From NCBI GenBank assembly GCA_021777765.1, contig JAJYDF010000004.1, positions 62,001 to 126,000 on the forward strand: DNA of 64,000 nucleotides, read 5' to 3'. The notes beneath the pieces were generated by a model, which saw nothing but the letters and a program-made list of their open reading frames with translations, ran no database searches and was not told the origin of the DNA. The translations under genes were made by a program, and so were the position numbers. Every line of letters starts with the position of its first letter. Position 1 is the first letter of the stretch. Shown in pieces: positions 9,793 to 19,723 of the stretch. This DNA is from Pseudomonadota bacterium (GTDB lineage: Bacteria > Pseudomonadota > Gammaproteobacteria > DASZBR01).

Positions 9793-12700
9793 TTAAATAT
9801 AAATTACTTTTACTTGCTCCTGCCCCAATAAATTACGCAGACTCTGTAATAAATCTTCAGTTAATCTCACGCGCCACTCATCACCTAACTGCAGTAAGGC
9901 TGAAGCATTATTCATTTGATAACGAATGTTAACAGAACATTTTCCTGATCGAAAAGGCATTAAAATAGATGATAAATTATTCAACATTTGATCATTAAAT
10001 ACATGACCTTCTAAATTTAATTGTATAGAACGCGCAAATTTATCCCGCGCCTGTTCTAATGTATAAATGGTTTTAGCAATTAACTTATAATTACCCGTAA
10101 AATTATCCATACTGACTTCTGCTTCTGTGACAATAATCGCGTCTTTCATTAACACAGATTTATATTGATCAAATAATTCTGAAAATACCGTTAATTCAAT
10201 TTTAGTACTGTTATCTTCTAATACAATAAATGCAATACGATCACCCCGTTTAGTAAACATAGTACGCAAGCCAGCCACTAAACCAGCAACAATAACCGTT
10301 TGATTGATTGCTGTTTGAATATCAATTAATTTTGTAGTAATAAATTGATTTAATTCTGTTTGATGTGAATTAATGGGATGACCTGATAAATAATGACCTA
10401 ACACTTCTTTTTCATGTGATAATCTTATTATGTCACTATATTCTGCAATATTTATAAATTCATGCGTAACTGATTTGATTTCATGATCAACATGACCAAA
10501 TAAATCACCTTGACCTGCCGCTAAAGAAGCATCACGTTGTTCTGCGGCAAGAATCGCTTTATCTAATGTCGCCATCATACTGGCACGGTGAGATCCTAAT
10601 TGATCAAAAGCACCTCCCCGTATTAACGCTTCCAACACGCGACGATTCACTTTGCGTAAATCTACACGATAACAAAAATCAAATAAATCTTTAAATAAGC
10701 CATCGCTATTACGATTATTGATAATGATTGAAATTGCTGCTTCACCAACACCTTTAATTGCACCTAATCCATAAATAATTCCACCTTGATCGCTGACGGT
10801 AAATTGATACTGACTGTGATTAATATGCGGTGAAATAATTTTTAATCCCATCACACGGCATTCTTCTAAAAACATCACTACCTTATCGGTATTATCCATA
10901 TCCGATGATAAAACTGCGGCCATAAATTGTGCAGGGTAATGCATTTTTAACCAAGCGGTTTGATATGAAACTAATGCATAAGCGGCTGAATGTGATTTAT
11001 TAAAACCATATCCCGCAAATTTTTCCATTAAATCAAAAATTGTTTTCGCTAAATTAGCATCGACATTGCGTGCAATGGCACCGCTTGTAAAAATATTACG
11101 TTGTTGTGCCATTTCTTCCGGTTTCTTTTTACCCATGGCTTTACGTAAACCATCCGCTTCACCTTTAGAATATCCTGCTAATACTTGCGCAATTTGCATC
11201 ACTTGTTCTTGATAAACAATAATGCCATAAGTAGGTTTTAAAATAGTTTCTAATGAGGGATGAAAATAATCGACTTTAGCGCGACCAAATTTTCTGTTAA
11301 TAAAATCATCGACCATGCCTGACTGTAAAGGGCCAGGACGGAATAATGCGACTAATGCAATAATTTCTTCAAAATCATCGGGCTGTAACCGTTTAATTAA
11401 ATCTTTCATGCCGCGTGATTCTAATTGAAATACGGCAGTGGTTGAGCAAGATTTAATTAAATCATACGTTTTTTTATCATCGGTAGATAATAAAGAAATA
11501 TCTAATAACGAATTATTTTTTTCATTAATATTTTTCACTGCCCAATCAATAATTGTTAAAGTGCGTAATCCTAAAAAATCGAATTTCACTAAACCAACGG
11601 CTTCAACATCATCTTTATCAAATTGCGTGACAGGATTTAATCCGCCCGGTTCACAATATAAAGGCACAAAATCAGTAATTAATGAGGGCGAAATAACCAC
11701 ACCACCAGCATGTTTTCCTGCATTACGCGTTATGCCTTCTAATTTACGGGCGAGATCAATTAATGCTTTGATTTCTTCTTCTTCCTCATATAATTTTTTT
11801 AACTCTTCTTCTTGTTCTAATGCTTTTTCTAAAGTAATCCCCAATTCAAAAGGAATTAATTTGGCTATTTTATCGACAAATCCATAAGGATGTCCTAATA
11901 CACGTCCCACATCGCGCACTACTGCTTTGGCAGCCATTGAGCCATACGTAATAATTTGTGAAACACTATCTCGTCCATATTTTTGCGCGACATATTCAAT
12001 GACACGATCGCGGCCATCCATACAAAAATCGATATCTATATCAGGCATGGATTTTCTTTCAGGATTTAAAAATCTTTCAAACAGTAAATCATAGGCTAAT
12101 GGATCTAAATCCGTAATTTGCAAAGAATAAGCAACTAATGATCCAGCACCCGAACCACGACCTGGTCCCACTGGAATATTATTTTGTTTAGCCCAACTGA
12201 TAAAATCCGCAACAATTAAAAAATAGCCCGCAAAGCCCATGCGGTTAATCACTTCTACTTCCATATTTAATCGTTCATCATAGGGTTTTCTTTTTTCTTT
12301 AAATTCAGGTGCACTGGTATCAAATATTTTTAATAATCGATTTTCTAATCCTTGTTGTGCTTGCTGAGTTAAATATTGATCAATAGGAATGCCATTGGGT
12401 GTGGGAAAATTCGGTAAATAATTTTTACCTAATTCAATTTCTAAATTACAACGTTTAGCAATCTCAACAGTATTTTCTATGGCCTCTGGTAAATCAGCAA
12501 ATAACTCAGCCATTTCTGCCGGTGTGCGTAGATATTGTTGATCAGAATAATGTCGGGGTCTATTTTCATCACTTAATGTATAGCATTGGTGAATACAAAC
12601 ACGTGCTTCATGTGCTTCGTAATCTTGTGCGTTGATAAAACGCACATCATTCGTTGCGACAACAGGCACCTCATATTGTTGCGCAAGTTGCACAGCTAAT

Positions 12701-13245
12701 TGACAATAATTATCTTCATCAACTCGTGCAGTACGTTGTAATTCCAAATAATATCGATCGGGAAATAAGCGCAGCCAAAAATTTAAAGCATCCTTCGCAC
12801 TATTTTGATTGCCAGCTAATAATAATTGCCCAACATCTCCCTCACGCGCACCAGATAATGCAATTAATCCATCGGTTTTATCTGTTAACCATTTTTTATC
12901 AACCAGCGGTATATCACCCACCTGCCCTTCTAAATAAGCACGTGAAATAATTTCTGTAATATTTTTATAACCTGTTTGATTTTGACATAATAATGTTAGG
13001 CGATAGGGCGTTTTCACTTGCTGTTCATTATTTAATAAAATATCCACACCAATAATTGGTTTAACGCCACCTGCAATAGCGGCTTTATAAAATTTAATTG
13101 CTGCAAATAGATTACATTGATCGGTAACGGCAACTGCGTCCATATTTTTAGCGGCAATAGCTTTTATTAATGGTTTAATTCTGACTATTCCATCGACTAA
13201 AGAATATTCTGTGTGTATACGCAGGTGAACAAAATCATGAGACAT
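9793..13245 (-). CDS. dnaE: DNA polymerase III alpha subunit
   Basis: Replicative DNA polymerase catalytic subunit, 1150 residues, the usual DnaE1 size. N-terminal PHP domain begins HLRIHTEYSLVDGI; the catalytic aspartates are in PDIDIDF near residue 402; GPGRGSGAGSLVAY and the fingers/HhH region (YGFNKSHSAAYALVSYQTAW, GVGEAAI) are intact; an OB-fold follows near residue 1000. It is the first gene of a minus-strand run that continues into the methyltransferase-like gene. Start ATG 13245 fits the family N-terminus. Confidence 0.98.
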   Translation of the reverse strand: MSHDFVHLRIHTEYSLVDGIVRIKPLIKAIAAKNMDAVAVTDQCNLFAAIKFYKAAIAGGVKPIIGVDILLNNEQQVKTPYRLTLLCQNQTGYKNITEIISRAYLEGQVGDIPLVDKKWLTDKTDGLIALSGAREGDVGQLLLAGNQNSAKDALNFWLRLFPDRYYLELQRTARVDEDNYCQLAVQLAQQYEVPVVATNDVRFINAQDYEAHEARVCIHQCYTLSDENRPRHYSDQQYLRTPAEMAELFADLPEAIENTVEIAKRCNLEIELGKNYLPNFPTPNGIPIDQYLTQQAQQGLENRLLKIFDTSAPEFKEKRKPYDERLNMEVEVINRMGFAGYFLIVADFISWAKQNNIPVGPGRGSGAGSLVAYSLQITDLDPLAYDLLFERFLNPERKSMPDIDIDFCMDGRDRVIEYVAQKYGRDSVSQIITYGSMAAKAVVRDVGRVLGHPYGFVDKIAKLIPFELGITLEKALEQEEELKKLYEEEEEIKALIDLARKLEGITRNAGKHAGGVVISPSLITDFVPLYCEPGGLNPVTQFDKDDVEAVGLVKFDFLGLRTLTIIDWAVKNINEKNNSLLDISLLSTDDKKTYDLIKSCSTTAVFQLESRGMKDLIKRLQPDDFEEIIALVALFRPGPLQSGMVDDFINRKFGRAKVDYFHPSLETILKPTYGIIVYQEQVMQIAQVLAGYSKGEADGLRKAMGKKKPEEMAQQRNIFTSGAIARNVDANLAKTIFDLMEKFAGYGFNKSHSAAYALVSYQTAWLKMHYPAQFMAAVLSSDMDNTDKVVMFLEECRVMGLKIISPHINHSQYQFTVSDQGGIIYGLGAIKGVGEAAISIIINNRNSDGLFKDLFDFCYRVDLRKVNRRVLEALIRGGAFDQLGSHRASMMATLDKAILAAEQRDASLAAGQGDLFGHVDHEIKSVTHEFINIAEYSDIIRLSHEKEVLGHYLSGHPINSHQTELNQFITTKLIDIQTAINQTVIVAGLVAGLRTMFTKRGDRIAFIVLEDNSTKIELTVFSELFDQYKSVLMKDAIIVTEAEVSMDNFTGNYKLIAKTIYTLEQARDKFARSIQLNLEGHVFNDQMLNNLSSILMPFRSGKCSVNIRYQMNNASALLQLGDEWRVRLTEDLLQSLRNLLGQEQVKVIYI

Positions 13246-13319
13246 AGTGCTTTACCAATCCGATTAGTATAGAATGCGCATTTTAATATAGAAAAAGACA
13301 ATTGATAAGGCGCAATATA

Positions 13320-13580
13320 ATGAAACCACAAGAAATATTTAAAATTATTGTAGCAACAGCTGGATTAGTAGGCCTCTGTGAAGGATCAATTTTTCTAATA
13401 CGTGGTTTACTTTATATGCTGAATTTATATCCAAATGTACCATTTGGAGTTCCAACCTATTATGTTATCCGGGGATTTATTGAATTAATGCTAGGTCTGA
13501 TATTAATGAAATTATCACCTTTCATAGTTAATATTGCATTTCCTTATCCTGATCAACAAGATAAATCATCTTCAGCTTAA
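13320..13580 (+). CDS. small two-segment membrane protein
   Basis: 86 residues, MKPQEIFKIIVATAGLVGLC..., with hydrophobic segments at about residues 8-32 and 50-72, the first interrupted by charged residues, and a polar C-terminus. Start ATG 13320 is preceded by AAGG; the in-frame TTG at 13302 is less likely. Divergent from dnaE across ~75 bases. No family recognised. Confidence 0.65.
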   Translation: MKPQEIFKIIVATAGLVGLCEGSIFLIRGLLYMLNLYPNVPFGVPTYYVIRGFIELMLGLILMKLSPFIVNIAFPYPDQQDKSSSA

Positions 13581-13635
13581 TTACCTTTATAATGCTAACT
13601 ATATAAGTTTATTAAAAAAGTGATGAAAAAAATTT

Positions 13636-16491
13636 ATGAATCAGTTTCCTCAGCCGTTGTCCGAAATAGATCAAAATATTGATATAACTTCATTATGCTC
13701 CCAACTAACAGAGGCATACACTCATCTGCAATTTGATACATTTTTTAATATTTTAAAAATGTATAAGCATAAAGATTTAATAAATCATGCTATCGGACTG
13801 ATGACATCTCCATTCATATACGCGAAAAACCAAGAATATCCTAACATTTTTTATATGTTAACGCTCAATAATTCAGCAACCCATTTTGAAGATATTGTGC
13901 GCATACTGGGTATAGATAAGAGCAAAGAATGTATAAAACAAGACATGTTCTGTTATTGCAATGTATTTCAAGCATTTTGGTTAAAGAAACAGTGGGGTAT
14001 TTGCAAACAAATACTGAATTTATTAACGAGTGATGAACGTCAGACTATCTTGCTGCAAATAATACACAGCGAGTTACATATTTATTTTACCTTGTATTTA
14101 GATTTGAATTTCCCAAGCAAATTACATCATTTATTAATTCCTCATATTGTTAATTTAAATATTGAACACAGAATAGATTTATCAGCAATGTCTGGCTTGC
14201 CCCTATTAGAAATATTACTCTGCTTACCCTATCCCGAGCTGATTACTTCTGAAGAAATATCACTTATTCAATACTTATGGCTTGGTTCAAAAAATTTAGT
14301 GGATGCAAAATCCCTGACATTAGCTGCTTTAAAGAATAATGAAATTCAACTTTCCCTCTTAGAATTTGTAAATGATAAAAATAACTCTCAAATTAATTGT
14401 ATTATTAAGGCTGTAGAAAAATTTGACGGTAGTCCTCAATATATCGCATTTATCGAAAAACTCTTATCTGCTCTAGGAAAACAATTTCAAATATCAATAC
14501 AACAGAATAGACAAAAATACGACGTATTATTCGAGTTGCTCTTGCAGTTTAACTCCATTGATTTAACCGCATTGATAGTAAAACATATCGATGATATCAA
14601 TTTGTTAGTAGATATTTACCAAGAGCTTATTACTTTCCACTTAAAGAGTAATGATATTAAAAAATGTTTTTTGTGGCCGATAATACAACATATCATTAAC
14701 ATTTTTGATATACAGCAATCAGACCCATTATTAAAAATCTCTAACGCAGCAGATTATAAACAATTATTGAATGAGATCGCACAATCACAACAAAACTCTC
14801 AGTCATGTGAAATAAATCAAGCGCATATTGAATGTCTTATTACCTATTTCTGTGTATCTAAAAATTTTTCATTAGCTAAAATACTTTTATCATTGTTTAC
14901 AGAACAAGAACAACAACACTTTTTAATACAACAACCCTCAACAGATAATGCATTTCCTGGTATTTTGCTTAATACATCGGATCGAAATCCTATCGATCCT
15001 ATAAAACCTATACTATCACTCACTGATCCAAAGGTAATGATAAATGCTTTGCTGAGTAAAATTCCATCATTAGATAGTCGATATGTTCAATTCGCTTGGC
15101 TTAAAACATCTTCAACTAATGCCATAGAAATTGCACTATTTTTATCTCGTCACCTTGATATCGATTCCTATCTCACATGGTATTTAACGCCTTGTGAATA
15201 TCAGCAGAAAAACTATGGCAATATCTTTAATTGTTTGATTGAGCATGACAATGAAAATAACGCTTTAGCATTGCTATATTTTTTAAAAGATCAAGCCTAT
15301 AAGGCCTTGTTAGAGCAATGGATTGAGCATAGACATAAAAATAATTTGCTCCCATTAACACATCGTGATGCATTATGTTATTTATTAAGGGTTCGCAAAA
15401 TAGATTTAATCAAAAAATTATTGGCCTCAGGCGCTCTAAATGAAGATCATATTAAATCCGCTAACTTGAAATTAAATCGACAAGGTGAATTATATCCCTA
15501 TCTATTATCAGCTATTAACAGAGGAATGATAATGCTTTTTAGAATTGGCGTGTCAATCCTTGAAGATGTAAAGGCGAAACAATTACTGCAACATATCGTT
15601 AAAAAACCCCTAAAGGACGGTGAATTACAGCATAACTTATTGACTTATGCCTTTTTAGAATTTAATAGCTTAACCCCTGCACAATTGATAGAAATGATCA
15701 ATATCACAAAAAGAATTGTAGGCGCGCAAATTACTGAACTGATTTCGTTACCCTATAATGCTACAGAAAATATTTTCAACAAATTGATTAAAATTAATCA
15801 CAATGAACTCAATATGTTAATTATTGGTTTTTTTCAAAAGGTTGTAGAGTTAAATTCGCTATCCGAAAATATTGTGAAAATTGTCCCTGATTGTCCCGCT
15901 AAAAGTGAACTACTGAATATTATACAAGCTCAAATTAAAAAGATAACACCCTCTTTACCGGTTTTATCAACCGTGAGTGCGCCGGCTCTCAAAATATCTT
16001 CCATACAAAATGTAGCATCAGATAAAGATATTGTAAATCGGTTACCATCTACTCGAATTGAAATATCTCAATTAGCAGAGAAATTACATAAAGCGATCGA
16101 TGAATTGCTACGCCAAAATTATAATCTAAAAACCTTTTCGCAAAGTCTACCCAATGATTTATTAGCTCGACTGAATAAATATAATAAATTATTAAATCAT
16201 TATGAAACAAATGATTGCGCTATTTGTCTTATCACATATGTTATATTACATAATGCACAAGACCCGTTATTAATCAAATCATTTTTAGATCAAATTTCAC
16301 AAGGTAAATTAGTGTTAGGTGATGATCTCCGTCGATATATGTTACAACAAAGAAATGGTCAAAAAGAAGAACTCAATCAACAAATGCTTTTAATATTTGA
16401 ATATGTCAACAGCAATGCGCAAGAAATTCCGCGATTAGATACACTGCAAAATGGGGATAATGTGTCAAGATTAACAACTTCGAAACCCTGA
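13636..16491 (+). CDS. unknown 951-residue helical-repeat-like protein
   Basis: A long, Leu/Ile-rich, predicted all-helical protein with no signal peptide or membrane segment and no domain I can name. The repeating amphipathic helices (blocks such as LALLYFLKDQAYKALLEQW and LCYLLRVRKIDLIKKLLASG) resemble degenerate ankyrin or HEAT-type solenoids. The C-terminal ~170 residues form a separate region after a Ser/Pro linker (around PSLPVLSTVSAPAL). It has the same architecture style as the proteins at 874-4479 and 24162-32817 and is a candidate host-interaction protein by context only. Start ATG 13636 follows a purine-rich but poor ribosome site. Single gene, ended by about 100 bases without features. 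Confidence 0.75.
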   Translation: MNQFPQPLSEIDQNIDITSLCSQLTEAYTHLQFDTFFNILKMYKHKDLINHAIGLMTSPFIYAKNQEYPNIFYMLTLNNSATHFEDIVRILGIDKSKECIKQDMFCYCNVFQAFWLKKQWGICKQILNLLTSDERQTILLQIIHSELHIYFTLYLDLNFPSKLHHLLIPHIVNLNIEHRIDLSAMSGLPLLEILLCLPYPELITSEEISLIQYLWLGSKNLVDAKSLTLAALKNNEIQLSLLEFVNDKNNSQINCIIKAVEKFDGSPQYIAFIEKLLSALGKQFQISIQQNRQKYDVLFELLLQFNSIDLTALIVKHIDDINLLVDIYQELITFHLKSNDIKKCFLWPIIQHIINIFDIQQSDPLLKISNAADYKQLLNEIAQSQQNSQSCEINQAHIECLITYFCVSKNFSLAKILLSLFTEQEQQHFLIQQPSTDNAFPGILLNTSDRNPIDPIKPILSLTDPKVMINALLSKIPSLDSRYVQFAWLKTSSTNAIEIALFLSRHLDIDSYLTWYLTPCEYQQKNYGNIFNCLIEHDNENNALALLYFLKDQAYKALLEQWIEHRHKNNLLPLTHRDALCYLLRVRKIDLIKKLLASGALNEDHIKSANLKLNRQGELYPYLLSAINRGMIMLFRIGVSILEDVKAKQLLQHIVKKPLKDGELQHNLLTYAFLEFNSLTPAQLIEMINITKRIVGAQITELISLPYNATENIFNKLIKINHNELNMLIIGFFQKVVELNSLSENIVKIVPDCPAKSELLNIIQAQIKKITPSLPVLSTVSAPALKISSIQNVASDKDIVNRLPSTRIEISQLAEKLHKAIDELLRQNYNLKTFSQSLPNDLLARLNKYNKLLNHYETNDCAICLITYVILHNAQDPLLIKSFLDQISQGKLVLGDDLRRYMLQQRNGQKEELNQQMLLIFEYVNSNAQEIPRLDTLQNGDNVSRLTTSKP

Positions 16492-16591
16492 TACACAAAA
16501 GCACAAACATCTTTTGTCAGATTATTTATTTACTATTTGTGGATTTCACTATAATTATTATCAGGCATAGATGTTTTCCTAAATAATTTAT

Positions 16592-16975
16592 TTATCTTAA
16601 TAAATTAACTTCAATACCAATTTCAAGTTTTGACCACACTTTATCTGCCGTTAATACGGGTAAAGAATGAATCTTTGCCAAAGCTAAACAGGCGCGATCT
16701 CCTAGGGACAAACCATACTGCTTCGTATTCTTTCTTAAAATACCTGTAACAATAGATTGATCATGATCAAATGGAACAACTTCGTTTATTAATCCATAAG
16801 TTATTGTTTCCGCTTCTTTATTAGTCATACCGATATCAACCAATACTGCAATTACTTCTGCCAAATTGACTGTTGAGATCATTGCTTGCGAAATTACCTT
16901 TTCAACCACTTTATAGCCCGTTTCTTGGTTAATTAATGCAAGAACAGCTGAAGCGTCAAGTACTATTTTATTCAT
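16592..16975 (-). CDS. vapC: PIN-domain toxin VapC
   Basis: 127-residue PIN-fold RNase, expected to cleave tRNA or rRNA when freed from its antitoxin. Acidic metal-binding residues are visible: D7 in IVLDASA, E40 in VNLAEV, D93 in LSLGDR, and D111 in LTADK. It overlaps the upstream antitoxin gene by 8 bases, the standard antitoxin-first arrangement. All four acidic positions are intact, so it looks functional. Confidence 0.92.
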   Translation of the reverse strand: MNKIVLDASAVLALINQETGYKVVEKVISQAMISTVNLAEVIAVLVDIGMTNKEAETITYGLINEVVPFDHDQSIVTGILRKNTKQYGLSLGDRACLALAKIHSLPVLTADKVWSKLEIGIEVNLLR

Positions 16976-17213
16976 TCTTATTGTCCTTTTTTCGCATTTC
17001 TTTTAATTTTTCTATAAGTGATTTGCCCTTTGAATATTTACGGACCGTCTCTTGTGCTTTTTTTATTGATTGCCTCAAACTATAAAGATGTAATTCCTCG
17101 TCATTAATATGAATGATAAGTTCTTCACCGGGTTGTAAATGCAAAATTCGTCGACAATCAGCAGGAATTACAATCCTGCCATCTTCACCTAATTTTGTCC
17201 TATATTCTTGCAT
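16968..17213 (-). CDS. vapB: AbrB/SpoVT-type antitoxin VapB
   Basis: 81-residue antitoxin. Residues 1-50 form an AbrB-like swapped-hairpin DNA-binding domain (YRTKLGEDGRIVIPADCRRI then LQPGEELIIHI); the Lys/Glu-rich C-terminal part would wrap the VapC toxin. Expected to repress its own promoter together with VapC. Coupled to vapC by an 8-base overlap. Confidence 0.9.
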   Translation of the reverse strand: MQEYRTKLGEDGRIVIPADCRRILHLQPGEELIIHINDEELHLYSLRQSIKKAQETVRKYSKGKSLIEKLKEMRKKDNKNE

Positions 17214-17365
17214 ATGACACCTTTAAAAGTTTTTGACATATTTTAAATTTATCCCATCTTTATTCAGCTGTCAAAATAACTGTCTACCCCAATTTAAGTT
17301 TAATAGCCCATTTATGATATACTTTTACTTCTTTAAATATTCTACCTGGGAAATCAAAATATATT

Positions 17366-18013
17366 ATGAAACATTTAAATATTGTGCATTGCTTGAAAAT
17401 GATAGTATTTCTCTTCATCTCCTGCATAAGTGTTTGTGTATATGCTCAAAATACTGCAACAACACAACTCACGAGCCTATTAAATAATTTCCATAGCATG
17501 TCTTCACAGTTCAATCAATCCATCACCGATCCCAATGGCAATGTTTTACAACAAAGCAGTGGTATCATGGCGTTACAACGGCCAGGGAAATTCAGATGGG
17601 AAACACAGCATCCTAATCCACAATTGGCTTTAGCTGATGGCAAAAATATATGGGTTTACGATTCGCAATTACAACAAGCAACACGTCAACCACAAATTGC
17701 TGCAAATAATTCACCGGGTGCTTTATTGAGTGGCAATGTTACGAAATTGTCACATGAATTTACTGTGAGTTCATTAACGCCGATAGCAAATACCGATCAA
17801 GGATTTAATTTAGTGCCGATTGATAAAAATGCCTTATTTCAATCAGTGCAACTCTATTTTAATCACGGTTTATTACAAACAATGCGTTTAAAAGATAATC
17901 TTGATCAAACAACATTAATTCAATTTCACTTAGTTAAAAATAATATTGCAATTAATACTGCGTTATTTCAATTTTCACCGCCAAAAGGTGTTGATGTTGT
18001 AACTGGCACATAA
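17366..18013 (+). CDS. lolA: outer-membrane lipoprotein carrier protein LolA
   Basis: Periplasmic chaperone that moves lipoproteins from the LolCDE transporter to LolB. 215 residues with a signal peptide (about residues 1-27, cut after VYA), then the LolA beta-barrel pattern: FNQSITDPNGNVLQQSSGIM, LQRPGKFRWE, and KNIWVYDSQLQQATRQP. It stands before rarA, as in the widespread ftsK-lolA-rarA-serS order; ftsK is not upstream here, where vapBC sits instead. A 124-bp palindromic element separates it from rarA. Confidence 0.93.
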   Translation: MKHLNIVHCLKMIVFLFISCISVCVYAQNTATTQLTSLLNNFHSMSSQFNQSITDPNGNVLQQSSGIMALQRPGKFRWETQHPNPQLALADGKNIWVYDSQLQQATRQPQIAANNSPGALLSGNVTKLSHEFTVSSLTPIANTDQGFNLVPIDKNALFQSVQLYFNHGLLQTMRLKDNLDQTTLIQFHLVKNNIAINTALFQFSPPKGVDVVTGT

Positions 18014-18026
18014 CTACGATTTTATT

Positions 18027-18150
18027 CCTTCTCCCGCTTGCGGGAGAAAGTGTCACGAAGTGACGGATGAGGGTGTGTTAAATTAAGTCACAAATACCTT
18101 TTACCCCCCCTCATCCGCCTTCGGCACCTTCTCCCCTTCGGGGAGAAGGA
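18027..18150. repeat. REP-B element copy 1 (paired palindromes)
   Basis: A hairpin ccttctcccgcTTGCgggag and a facing hairpin CTCCCCTTCGGGGAG flank GTCACGAAGTGACGGATGAGG and a ~30-bp AT-rich spacer. Related copies are at 19506-19630, 40993-41119 and, as single hairpins, 44954-44978 and 53186-53208. The spacer differs from the other full copies. Confidence 0.85.
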
Positions 18151-18168
18151 AAAAAGAGAGAGATATCT

Positions 18169-19464
18169 ATGACCTCCTTCGAACCCCTAGCTGCCCGTTT
18201 AAGACCAAGAAATCTCGACGAATTCTTTGGCCAACAACATATCCTCGCCAAAGGCAAACCCTTGCGCACTGCGATTGAACATGGTCATTTACACTCTATG
18301 GTTTTATGGGGACCGCCTGGCACAGGTAAAACTACGCTAGCAAAATTAATGGCTGAACGATCCGATGCCCGGTTCGAAACAATTTCAGCAGTCATGGCAG
18401 GTGTAAAAGACATTCGCGCTGCAGTCGATCGCGCACAAGAAGCCATCATGGATCAACAACAAGCCACCATTTTATTTGTCGACGAAGTACATCGATTTAA
18501 CAAAGCACAACAAGATGCATTTTTACCCTACGTTGAAAATGGCACTATCACTTTTATTGGTGCTACAACTGAAAATCCCTCATTTGAATTAATCAGTGCA
18601 TTATTATCCCGCGCACGTGTTTACGTTTTAAAAAGTTTACAAATCGAAGATATATTACAAATAATTGATCACGCATTAACAGATAAAGATCGTGGCTTAG
18701 GTAATTTATCCTTAGAAATACCCGAAGAACTTAAAATCAAATTAGCGAAAGTTGCTGATGGGGATGCAAGACGCGCCTTAAATATCTTAGAAATATTAGC
18801 TGATTTAGCTGAACCTCATGTCGATAAATTGGTTATCACTGAAAAACAATTTGAAGAAGTTTTAATTGCCGGCGTGCGCCGCTTTGATAAAGGCGGTGAA
18901 AATTTTTATGATCAAATATCTGCATTACATAAATCAGTCAGAGGATCTTCACCAGATGCTGCATTATATTGGTTAGCACGCATGTTAGATGGCGGTTGCG
19001 ATCCTCTATATTTAGCAAGACGTATTGCACGTATGGCTACTGAAGAAATCGGCAATGCGGATCCGCGCGCATTAGAATTAACATTAAATGCTTGGGATGT
19101 ACAAGAACGATTAGGCAGTCCTGAAGGAGAATTAGCCTTAGCGCAAGCCGTTGTTTATCTCGCCTGTACTGCAAAAAGTAATGCTGTTTATACCGCATTC
19201 GACCTTGCAAAAGCGGACGTTATTAATTATGGATCATTAGAAGTTCCACTACATATCAGAAATGCCCCAACCAAATTAATGAAACAATTAAATTATGGAA
19301 AAAATTATCGTTACGCGCATGACGAGCCCGAAGGATATGCAGCAGGTGAAAAATATTTCCCCGAAGAAATGGGAGAAAAACAATATTATTTCCCTGTTGA
19401 TCGTGGCTTAGAAATTAAAATCGCAGAAAAATTGAAACATCTTCGAGAACTTGATAAAAAATAA
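18169..19464 (+). CDS. rarA: replication-associated recombination protein A (RarA/MgsA)
   Basis: AAA+ ATPase of the clamp-loader clade acting at stalled forks. 431 residues; Walker [10 protein letters not shown] at residues 48-56, Walker [11 protein letters not shown] at 101-110, sensor 1 [10 protein letters not shown], then the RarA C-terminal domain with [19 protein letters not shown]. Shine-Dalgarno AGAGAGAGAT precedes the ATG. Flanked on both sides by REP-B elements. Confidence 0.97.
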   Translation: MTSFEPLAARLRPRNLDEFFGQQHILAKGKPLRTAIEHGHLHSMVLWGPPGTGKTTLAKLMAERSDARFETISAVMAGVKDIRAAVDRAQEAIMDQQQATILFVDEVHRFNKAQQDAFLPYVENGTITFIGATTENPSFELISALLSRARVYVLKSLQIEDILQIIDHALTDKDRGLGNLSLEIPEELKIKLAKVADGDARRALNILEILADLAEPHVDKLVITEKQFEEVLIAGVRRFDKGGENFYDQISALHKSVRGSSPDAALYWLARMLDGGCDPLYLARRIARMATEEIGNADPRALELTLNAWDVQERLGSPEGELALAQAVVYLACTAKSNAVYTAFDLAKADVINYGSLEVPLHIRNAPTKLMKQLNYGKNYRYAHDEPEGYAAGEKYFPEEMGEKQYYFPVDRGLEIKIAEKLKHLRELDKK

Positions 19465-19505
19465 AAACTTTCTGCACACGGCAAAAATTTTAATTTCACT
19501 AATTT

Positions 19506-19630
19506 CCTTCTCCCGCCCGCGGGAGAGGGTGTCACGAAGTAACGGATGAGGGTGGTTTAAAAGATTTTGCGGTATTATTTTAAATCACCCTCATCTATCG
19601 AAGGCACCTTCTCCCACAAGTGGGAGAAGA
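19506..19630. repeat. REP-B element copy 2
   Basis: Same build as copy 1, about 125 bp. Its interior, including the spacer GGTTTAAAAGATTTT, matches the inverted copy at 40993-41119, so the whole unit, not just the hairpins, has been copied. Confidence 0.85.
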
Positions 19631-19723
19631 AAAAAATAATGCCATAATGAGAGTTAAGTTTATGTTAATTTTCATCCAGTACAATAAACAACCTATAGAT
19701 GATTAAAATGAGAATTAACTACT

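Noticed and set aside
11438-11887. 149-codon open frame opposite dnaE
   Set aside because: Antisense shadow of a strongly conserved polymerase gene; low-complexity Ser-rich product with no start context.
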